A stretch of DNA of 26,874 bases, taken from positions 1-26,874 of IMG/VR virus record IMGVR_UViG_3300025469_000025. The stretch is one strand, 5' to 3'. How positions within the stretch are numbered: the stretch's first letter is position 1; each line of letters opens with the position of its first letter. This stretch comes from a virus. Made by a program: the position numbers and the translations under genes. Shown here in pieces: positions 5,485-11,525 of this stretch. The notes under the pieces are model-generated. The model was not told the DNA's origin and did no database searches. It saw only the letters and a list, made by a program, of their open reading frames with translations.

Positions 5485-5666
5485 CGGTCGGGTTCACAGA
5501 CGTATCCGATATCCCGCTGCCGTTCGAGCAGTACCAGTACCGGCAGTTGATGCCGGAATCCTACGAGTTGTCCGGATGTCTTGATGATGGGCGAATGGAC
5601 TATTTCCTGCAGAGTTATAATATGCTGGACGCGAAGATTGAGATAATGAAAGGGTGGTTGAAATGA
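5481..5666 (+). CDS. Hypothetical 61-residue protein
   Basis: The start chosen is ATG 5481 (MTVGFTDVSD), which overlaps the previous stop and has GGAAGGGA upstream; an in-frame ATG at 5466 is possible. The product is acidic with an aromatic patch (FEQYQYRQLMPESYEL) and a helical end (MLDAKIEIMKGWLK). Not recognised. It is coupled to the next gene by an ATGA overlap. Confidence 0.5.
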   Translation: MTVGFTDVSDIPLPFEQYQYRQLMPESYELSGCLDDGRMDYFLQSYNMLDAKIEIMKGWLK

Positions 5667-5806
5667 CAGAAGCGGAATGGCTGGAAACGATTGCACGGAA
5701 CTGTTCGAGAGTGGCACCGGTACGGGGCGGTAATATGTGCAAAGATGGACCCCGTGCGAACTATTGTTCCTTCGAGCGATGCCCGAAAAAGAGCGAACTG
5801 CCATGA
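5663..5806 (+). CDS. Small four-cysteine protein
   Basis: This gene encodes 47 residues from ATG 5663 (MTEAEWLETIARNCSR). Cys14, Cys26, Cys35 and Cys40 are spaced as in a small zinc-binding domain. The start overlaps the upstream stop and its stop overlaps the next start. No family is known to me; the chain context and the even cysteine spacing support a real gene. Confidence 0.45.
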   Translation: MTEAEWLETIARNCSRVAPVRGGNMCKDGPRANYCSFERCPKKSELP

Positions 5807-5994
5807 AACAAAGACAGATCAATCTTGGGAGTGGACTTGTCTATTATGTCAATAGGTGCAGTAGTTGTGACTGTCCTCTGCACTCGGAAGAATATGCCGA
5901 ATGCAAACTAAATGGGCATGACATAGAGGTCAATAAGAAGAATCCCGATGATGAGTTCCCATATACTTGTCCATTAGGGGAAACAATGCCATGA
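5803..5994 (+). CDS. Small Cys-rich protein
   Basis: This gene encodes 63 residues from the ATG at 5803, overlapping the previous stop; the frame is open upstream into the previous gene, which I regard as unused. Cys19, Cys22, Cys24, Cys34 and Cys56 (RCSSCDCPLH ... ECKLNGH ... YTCPLGE) with His27 and His39 suggest a bound metal. Unknown role. Ends with ATGA overlap. Confidence 0.5.
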   Translation: MKQRQINLGSGLVYYVNRCSSCDCPLHSEEYAECKLNGHDIEVNKKNPDDEFPYTCPLGETMP

Positions 5995-6137
5995 TCGCGT
6001 GCCATTTCCTTCACTGTTCTGACCACTCATGCCTGCTCAGTAGGATCGAGCCGGCCCTGAAATGCTCCGATCGCCGGAAGAATGATAATTGTGGATTAGC
6101 GAACGACGAGGTAAAGAAAGATGGTCTTTCAGTATAA
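5991..6137 (+). CDS. Small Cys/His-rich protein
   Basis: This gene encodes 48 residues from ATG 5991 (MIACHFLHCSDHSCLL). Cys and His in the first 14 residues plus Cys25 and Cys34 suggest metal binding. It overlaps the terminase gene by 17 bases and contains the terminase ribosome-binding site (GAGGT, 6108-6112), so translation of the terminase may be coupled to it. Could be chance, but it continues the ATGA-coupled series without a break. Confidence 0.4.
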   Translation: MIACHFLHCSDHSCLLSRIEPALKCSDRRKNDNCGLANDEVKKDGLSV

Positions 6138-7542
6138 ACTCAACCTCCATAAGACGCAGATGGAAACCTACGACGATCCGCACAAGCACAAGGTCGTAGC
6201 TGCGGGAAAAGGGTGGGGGAAGACCGATCTCGTAACAAAATCAGGTGCCGGGTTAGCAATGACCAAGCCCGGATCACAAGGCGCGGTAATCGCTCCGTTC
6301 GCGAAACAGGCGCATTACGATTACAAACTTATCCGGTCTCTTATCCCTTCGAATCTGATCGCTGATCAAAGCGTGAAGTGGATGAATTTCGAGCTGAAGA
6401 ACAAAGCCGAAGTCGCGATGTTCTCCGCAGAGAATATTGAGGCCCTGCGAGGGTTTGCATGGGACTGGGCTATTGTTGACGAAGCGGCGTTCATGGACGC
6501 AGAAGTCCTATACGTTATTGACTCACAGGTCGGGAAAAGGGACGGTGACGGCTGGTATATCTCCACACCAAACGGACGAGGCATATTCTATGACTTATAC
6601 TGTCGTGAACAACAGGACGAGACCTGGAAGAGTTTCCATTATACGACCTACGACAACCCGTTCTATCCCCGCGCTGTAATTGACCGGATGAAAGCAACCA
6701 TGCCGGAGATCGTGTTCCGGCAGGAGATCCTAGCGGAGTTCATTGAAGGCGGTATTGTCTTCCCGCACCTTGCGGAGATTATGACCTCCGAATACCGCGA
6801 TCCGATCCCCGGCCACGATTACATTACCGGCGCGGATATCGCCAGCACCAACGATTTCACCGTAATCAAGACATTTGATACGGCTGACAATCACGAGGTC
6901 CAGAGCGAACGGTTTACTTCCCGCGACTGGACCTATATCCGGCAGGCGATCTACGCGATCTGTAAGCAGTACAACAACAGCACCCTTATTATCGATAAGA
7001 CGGGCGTAGGGGCCCCGGTAGTCGAAGATCTCATGAAGATGGACGCACCGTATACCGGCGCCACGAAACAAGGATATCTGACCGTAGTACCAGTTATCTT
7101 CTCATCAGTCTCGAAACCGCAGCTTTATTCGAACTATATCATGGCGCACGAGAACCGGACGATCCGACTCCTGCCTGACCCGATCACCAAGAAAGAGCAC
7201 GAAGATTTCATGATGACGCGGGGACAGGGAACCACCGGGTATATGAAATACAGTGCTCCAAAAGGCCGGAACGATGATACTGTAACAGCCTGCGCTCTGG
7301 CAGTCTGGGGTCTTGACCAGATGGCATCTTCGCAGCTTATCGGCACACCGGAGATTGTCAGTAAAGCCGAGCATGACGAGAATAACCCGTATAACATGGA
7401 AGAGTTGGCTGAGTGGGAGCCGGAGGATGATGGCGGGCAGAAAGGTGTTGGCCGAGCCCATGACAAGATCGTGCTCAAGCGGTTCTTTGACCCGTCCACG
7501 AGCTACAAAGATCCTACCCGCGACACTGTTAACCGAAGTTAA
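6121..7542 (+). CDS. terL: Terminase large subunit (ATPase and nuclease)
   Basis: Packages viral DNA into the prohead at the portal and cuts concatemers. The 473 residues show a Walker A loop AAGKGWGKTD (Gly29-Thr35), a Walker B segment WAIVDEAA (Asp120-Glu121), motif III YISTPNGRG (residues 146-154), and an RNase H-like nuclease with Asp239 and Asp245 (GADIASTND), Asp292 (IIDKTGVG) and Asp385/386 (GRNDDTV). The length is typical of complete large terminases. GAGGT stands eight bases before the start. The last 50 residues are acidic and then basic (EWEPEDDGGQKG...KRFF), probably the portal-binding tail. It ends the overlapping gene chain that starts at 2347. Confidence 0.95.
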   Translation: MVFQYKLNLHKTQMETYDDPHKHKVVAAGKGWGKTDLVTKSGAGLAMTKPGSQGAVIAPFAKQAHYDYKLIRSLIPSNLIADQSVKWMNFELKNKAEVAMFSAENIEALRGFAWDWAIVDEAAFMDAEVLYVIDSQVGKRDGDGWYISTPNGRGIFYDLYCREQQDETWKSFHYTTYDNPFYPRAVIDRMKATMPEIVFRQEILAEFIEGGIVFPHLAEIMTSEYRDPIPGHDYITGADIASTNDFTVIKTFDTADNHEVQSERFTSRDWTYIRQAIYAICKQYNNSTLIIDKTGVGAPVVEDLMKMDAPYTGATKQGYLTVVPVIFSSVSKPQLYSNYIMAHENRTIRLLPDPITKKEHEDFMMTRGQGTTGYMKYSAPKGRNDDTVTACALAVWGLDQMASSQLIGTPEIVSKAEHDENNPYNMEELAEWEPEDDGGQKGVGRAHDKIVLKRFFDPSTSYKDPTRDTVNRS

Positions 7543-7558
7543 AATTATGAACATCGTT
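7534..7558 (+). repeat. Imperfect direct repeat, copy 1 of 2
   Basis: A 24-base stretch from 7534 matches 7703-7726 at 21 of 24 positions; shared blocks are CGAAGTT, AAAT and TGAACATCGT. This copy straddles the terminase stop; the other lies in the start of the portal gene, 169 bases on. It may mark a small duplication across the terL-portal junction. Confidence 0.5.
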
Positions 7559-7562
7559 TAAC

Positions 7563-7606
7563 AACAACACAACTTTTTCTTACATAAAACAAGTTAACTT
7601 TATATT
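7563..7606 (+). promoter_or_regulatory. Late promoter copy 1 (portal)
   Basis: The 88-base gap between terL and the portal gene contains AACAAGTTAACTTTAT at 7588-7603, followed by ATT, giving the TATA-like TTTATATT. The same 16 bases occur at 14244 and 20021, and the upstream bases (ACAACA...ACTTTTTCTTA) also match. The TATA-like centre lies about 27 bases before the portal ATG at 7631, and no ribosome-binding site is seen, so the portal message is probably leaderless. Confidence 0.65.
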
Positions 7607-7630
7607 GGCGTGTCGTCTTATTGACTACTC

Positions 7631-10027
7631 ATGAGCGCGATTCCCAAGCTAAAACAGCAGTCATGGAGCCGATCAATTCTCACACTCGATGACCGTATTG
7701 AACGAAGTTCAAATCCTGAACATCGTCAACACCGTTCAACACCAAAACTCCGGCCAATACAATCCCTCAAGATCATCAGAGCAGGCGACCCGATCCTGAC
7801 GCACGCCATTGATTCTTCGGACTGGAATCGCGACCCTTCCGAGCAGTATATGAGCACGCAGGAAGCCCAAAACCTCATGCTGGCAACTGCCGGACTTACT
7901 CGGCAGATCGAAATCCTTCAGAAAGCCTCTCAGCAGATGCCGACCGCGTTCTACGACTACGAGCAGCCGTATATCGCGGCAAAGACCCGAGCGGATATTA
8001 CCGATACCGACGCCGAACGCCGGCCGATCCACAGCATCAGCAACTATTACAACACGCTCGGGGTCTACCGTTCGGACTTCGATAAGAACTTCAATGATCT
8101 GATCGCCCGGAATGCGATTTACGCGATGTGCGAGAAGGCCATGATGGATTATATGGGAGCCGTGCCGTGGAACATCTTCGATAAGGACCGAAAGCCGGTA
8201 GAGTCGGCAATTGAGTTCATGAAGTATCCGAACCCGCAAGAAGATTTCGGCGTGATCCTCAAGATGATGATCCGCGACCTGATGCGGTATGATGCGGGGG
8301 CGATTGTGAAATCGTTCTCGGTCGGAGGTAAGCGAGGAGACGGGCCCTTACCGCACGTAGCCTATACCATCCCGGGTGAGCGGCAGGTCCGGACGCAGAA
8401 AGCCGGATACCTTCTCGAACTGAAAACGTATCTCGGGACGGAGTTCTGGAAAGAGATCGATCGCGTGCCGATGAGCATCAACATCCCGACTGCCGGCAAC
8501 GTACCGGTCCAGATGACAGAGCCGAACTCGTCCCATTACACGGGATGGTGGAGTCATGGGTATACGGTCCGGTACTGGCAGAGATCCCGCACCGGGGTCT
8601 ACCTGCCATTCCAGCCGGAAGAGATCTGTTACTTCCAGATGTATCCACAGAGCGATCAGATCTACGGCACGGACTTTATCAAGTATCTTCGGTATCACCT
8701 GCAGTATCTCATTGACAGTACCAAGGCAGCCGGCCAGACGTTTGCGAACGGTGTAATCCCGAACATGATCTGGCATCACCCGCAGATCCGGAGTACTCCG
8801 CAGTTGACCGAACGGATCATGCAGATGCAGGCAGAACTTAAAGGCCCGATGAAGTTCGGGGGCGCCATGCATCTGATCGGTGACGAGACGATTGAGTCAA
8901 TGCAGTTCAACCTTCATGACATGGAATGGCTGCAGGGTCAGGAATACGTCGCGAAGATCGTCTGGGCAATGTGGGGATTCAACCCGCAGGAGTTCACCGG
9001 AGGCTCTGAAAATCGCGCGACTGCTTATGTAGGCAGGAACATCACGAAAAGCCGGCTCCTTTACCCGATTATGAGCCTGATCGAGAACAAGATCAATCGT
9101 GAAATCCTGCCCTACTTGCAGGACTACCGGAAGGGATGGACGTTTGAGTTCATCAAGGATATCGATCAGGACGACCAGCAGAAGATCCAGCACACCAAAC
9201 AGATCCAGTGGGGCAGCTTCTCAGTTGCCCGGAATGCTGGTGTTAAACCGTCACTCGCTGCCCGGCATATCTTCGGCAACGAGTTCACGGATGCCGAATA
9301 TAAGGAGATGGATATCGAACAGGAACCGATGCCTGGCGAAGACGGGCAGACTGATGGCGAGAATACACCGGAAGGCCGGTATAACTCTCCGGACGGTCAG
9401 TATCAGCCGGTCTCATTCTCTGATTACGGGCAGGGTGGCGAGAATACCGAGCAGCGCACCGGTGCAAAAGAAGAGAAAGAACATCAGACCGCACCGATCG
9501 GAAAGGCCAAGAAGATCCTGCCTCCCAATTTCGAGATTGAAGTTCCGGAGTTCCCGTATACGGTCGTGACCGGAGAAGATGACAAGTTCATCAAGGCGCA
9601 GGTCTATGTCAAGGACCGCACGGAAGTAGCAGCCGGTCGGTCAGCATATCCCGGGCCGCGCGGAGGCTACTATTACAATACAAAGACCCGAAAACCTGCG
9701 AACCATCGCCCGGCCAATATCGCAGGAGAAGGCAGTAACGAGGCAGAGCAGCACGGCAACCCGCAGCCCCTCCCCCCGGACATGCCTGGCGGCTCGATCC
9801 ATTACATCAAGATCAGCGGGAACGGTGTTGCCTTGTCAGCCGCGCAGTACTCTTACGGAACGGAAGTACAGGCCGCGAAGAACGAAGCGACCAAGAAGTT
9901 CATCGAATGGGTCAAGCCCCAGATGCACGGAATCCCGGACGAAGACCAGATCGATAAACTTAAAGAACTCGCTAAAAAGGAAGGATTAATGATTAAAGAA
10001 GGTGGAGAACCCCGATCACAGTCATAG
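7631..10027 (+). CDS. Portal protein with long C-terminal extension
   Basis: Forms the ring at one capsid vertex through which DNA enters and to which the tail is joined. The 798 residues contain a portal core of about 550: EICYFQMYPQSDQIYGTD near residue 332 and PYLQ/EFTGGSENRATAYV further on are typical of portals of the HK97/SPP1 kind. After a low-complexity Gly/Glu/Gln/Asn stretch (residues about 560-620) comes an extension with GPRGGYYYNTKTRKP near residue 676 and a terminal lysine-rich helix. That extra part is not needed for a portal and might serve in maturation or DNA binding. The start lacks a ribosome-binding site, consistent with leaderless translation from the promoter at 7588. 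Confidence 0.85.
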   Translation: MSAIPKLKQQSWSRSILTLDDRIERSSNPEHRQHRSTPKLRPIQSLKIIRAGDPILTHAIDSSDWNRDPSEQYMSTQEAQNLMLATAGLTRQIEILQKASQQMPTAFYDYEQPYIAAKTRADITDTDAERRPIHSISNYYNTLGVYRSDFDKNFNDLIARNAIYAMCEKAMMDYMGAVPWNIFDKDRKPVESAIEFMKYPNPQEDFGVILKMMIRDLMRYDAGAIVKSFSVGGKRGDGPLPHVAYTIPGERQVRTQKAGYLLELKTYLGTEFWKEIDRVPMSINIPTAGNVPVQMTEPNSSHYTGWWSHGYTVRYWQRSRTGVYLPFQPEEICYFQMYPQSDQIYGTDFIKYLRYHLQYLIDSTKAAGQTFANGVIPNMIWHHPQIRSTPQLTERIMQMQAELKGPMKFGGAMHLIGDETIESMQFNLHDMEWLQGQEYVAKIVWAMWGFNPQEFTGGSENRATAYVGRNITKSRLLYPIMSLIENKINREILPYLQDYRKGWTFEFIKDIDQDDQQKIQHTKQIQWGSFSVARNAGVKPSLAARHIFGNEFTDAEYKEMDIEQEPMPGEDGQTDGENTPEGRYNSPDGQYQPVSFSDYGQGGENTEQRTGAKEEKEHQTAPIGKAKKILPPNFEIEVPEFPYTVVTGEDDKFIKAQVYVKDRTEVAAGRSAYPGPRGGYYYNTKTRKPANHRPANIAGEGSNEAEQHGNPQPLPPDMPGGSIHYIKISGNGVALSAAQYSYGTEVQAAKNEATKKFIEWVKPQMHGIPDEDQIDKLKELAKKEGLMIKEGGEPRSQS
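7703..7726 (+). repeat. Imperfect direct repeat, copy 2 of 2
   Basis: Second copy of the 24-base repeat at 7534. Here it encodes portal residues about 25-32. The portal N-terminus in this part (ERSSNPEHRQHRST) is polar and may be disordered, so it could tolerate a DNA-level signal. Confidence 0.5.
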
Positions 10028-10118
10028 GATACTATCTGAAATAACCCAAACTCTAATATCCTTTACTATCATTATTTTATTGTCCCTCTTGTAATTGAGA
10101 GAGGAGGTTTGTACAAAA
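10028..10118 (+). promoter_or_regulatory. Intergenic gap: possible promoter and strong ribosome-binding site
   Basis: The 91 bases hold an AT-rich stretch (10045-10080, with TTTACTATCATTATTTTATT) that could be a TATA promoter, then AGGAGGT at 10102-10108, ten bases before the ATG at 10119. CCTCT at 10085-10089 can pair with AGAGG at 10100-10104, partly covering the ribosome-binding site. The promoter call is weak; the ribosome-binding site is strong. Confidence 0.4.
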
Positions 10119-10625
10119 ATGTCAGATAACTACGCATCACCCCCGGACGGAAAACTTCCGATGCCGGTCGGAACGATGGGACTTTACATCTACAACGGAC
10201 AGAATTACGTCCCTGTCGGTTCCATAAACCAGAACGCATTGATCCGGATCCAGAAACTCTTCCTTGTGGTCGAGTTCAAACCGCTTGCGGATGGTCTTAC
10301 TGCCGCAGTGATCGACCGGAGCATCGACACCAAGATCATATTCGACGCTTTCCAGAAACCCCTCGTCAACCCGCAGCTCATCAACGGTTCCCGGACCATG
10401 GAGTTCGACACGGATTTCCCCGGATCGACCTCGCTCTGGATGATCCCCGTTCCGCTGCCTTCGGGCGCTCATGTCTCGAATGAGATCCTGCTTGCTCCGG
10501 CACCTACCGATCTCGGGGAGCATTACGTTGACGCGATCCTGACCGACAAGGTATCAGGCGCACAGTCCAAGCAGCGGTTCGAGTATATTGTCGTCTCAAC
10601 CGGCGGCCAGATCCCGGTGTCGTGA
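10119..10625 (+). CDS. Probable virion structural protein (portal-distal)
   Basis: This gene encodes 168 residues, started at ATG 10119 (MSDNYASPPDGKL) because of the AGGAGGT upstream. It is rich in beta-forming residues, with a Pro/Gly N-terminus (GTMGLYIYNGQNYVPVGSI) that resembles the GxxGLYIYNGxxxVPV start of fibre- or spike-linked virion proteins, and a domain with VVEFKPLADGLTAAVIDRSID. No charged linker or membrane segment. Its place between portal and protease suggests a head-associated or fibre-like protein; no family is assigned. Confidence 0.6.
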   Translation: MSDNYASPPDGKLPMPVGTMGLYIYNGQNYVPVGSINQNALIRIQKLFLVVEFKPLADGLTAAVIDRSIDTKIIFDAFQKPLVNPQLINGSRTMEFDTDFPGSTSLWMIPVPLPSGAHVSNEILLAPAPTDLGEHYVDAILTDKVSGAQSKQRFEYIVVSTGGQIPVS

Positions 10626-10630
10626 TCACC

Positions 10631-11026
10631 ATGGCAGACGCAGTACCTCTGGGAAAATTCGGATTTCCTTTGACTCAACAGAAGGAAACCGATATCGAAG
10701 GAAAAGACTTCGATACCTATGCCTCCCCCGATCAGTTTACGGATTACTGGCCTTCAAATATCCCCTTCCACAACGCCCGCCAGCGGCATGTCGGTATCAA
10801 AGCCTTTGTCAAAGGGCTAAGAACAACGATGTGGGAGAACCTCCCGGAATGCCCCCCACTCTGGCAGGATGTCGGCCATTATTGGGACGGATGCGCGGCG
10901 ATCGGATACGAGGTCAAATCCAAAGTATTCACGATCTTCGTGTTTGTGGCAGTCGCTATTGTCTACAAAAACCCCGGCATTATCGGCCAGCTTCTTCCGC
11001 TCGCTATGAAAACGTTCGGAATGTAA
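10631..11026 (+). CDS. Small protein with C-terminal membrane segment
   Basis: This gene encodes 131 residues from ATG 10631 (MADAVPLGKFGFPLTQQ), with GGTG upstream; the GTG at 10622 overlaps the previous stop and is an alternative that would add three residues. The body is rich in aromatic residues (DQFTDYWPSNIPFHN, MWENLPECPPLWQDVGHYW). Residues about 100-117 (SKVFTIFVFVAVAIVY) form one hydrophobic helix close to the C-terminus, unusual for a capsid-region gene. Could be a virion membrane-contact or injection protein; this is a guess from topology. Confidence 0.55.
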   Translation: MADAVPLGKFGFPLTQQKETDIEGKDFDTYASPDQFTDYWPSNIPFHNARQRHVGIKAFVKGLRTTMWENLPECPPLWQDVGHYWDGCAAIGYEVKSKVFTIFVFVAVAIVYKNPGIIGQLLPLAMKTFGM

Positions 11027-11030
11027 TCCT

Positions 11031-11040
11031 CCTTTTTTTC
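11031..11040 (+). terminator. T-run after the membrane-protein gene
   Basis: Seven Ts (11033-11039) follow four bases after the stop at 11026. Archaeal termination mostly relies on such U-rich runs, so this is a plausible transcript end. No stem precedes it. Confidence 0.4.
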
Positions 11041-11080
11041 CATCAGAATCTTTATTATCTCCGCTTCTGTATCATTACAA

Positions 11081-11096
11081 CTAAAGTAAACTTGTA
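11081..11096 (-). promoter_or_regulatory. Reverse-oriented copy of the GTTAAC promoter motif (13 of 16)
   Basis: CTAAAGTAAACTTGTA matches the reverse complement of AACAAGTTAACTTTAT at 13 of 16 bases. It lies 30 bases before the ATG at 11126. It may be a regulator-binding site for the downstream gene, read in the other direction, or a weaker promoter. The remaining bases of this 99-base gap (AT-rich TTTATTATC at 11051-11059) could hold the real TATA box. Confidence 0.35.
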
Positions 11097-11125
11097 ATAA
11101 CACAAGTGGAGATGTTTAACAGATT

Positions 11126-11488
11126 ATGGCAGACGTTGTTGACGTTCCGATTGGGGAACCCGGTACAGTAGTCGGGGGTACGAGCCTTCCGACAGCAAAC
11201 TCGAATCTTCTGACTCCCACAACTACCGTTAATAAAACGGGAAGTATCACCTGTCAAAGACAACCGCTCGGACTGCTGCGGTTCAAGTTCACGCCCTCAG
11301 TTCCGGGCGTTCTTTCGGCAGTATATACCTACGCTGGTACTCCAACATCCGTGGAATTGTTTGCCGGAGCGACTTTACAGGCAAACATTGAGCAACCGGG
11401 GGAGGTCTATGTCACTGCCCGGGAGTCCGTCAACTTCCAATTCAGTGTAACCTCCGGCACATTCCGCCTGATCGTCCGGGAGTATTGA
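11126..11488 (+). CDS. Small beta-rich probable virion protein
   Basis: This gene encodes 120 residues with GTGGAGATG upstream of the ATG. It is made of Val/Thr/Gly/Ser-rich strands (MADVVDVPIGEPGTVVGGTS, SVELFAGATLQANIEQPGEVYVTARES) ending in FRLIVREY, like a jelly-roll or Ig-like decoration protein. No membrane or signal segment. It precedes the YVTN/PKD gene by 37 bases and may share its transcript. Function inferred only from composition and place. Confidence 0.6.
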   Translation: MADVVDVPIGEPGTVVGGTSLPTANSNLLTPTTTVNKTGSITCQRQPLGLLRFKFTPSVPGVLSAVYTYAGTPTSVELFAGATLQANIEQPGEVYVTARESVNFQFSVTSGTFRLIVREY

Positions 11489-11525
11489 TCCTCATGCAGT
11501 CAAAAGGAGAGCGAGAGGTGCTGCG

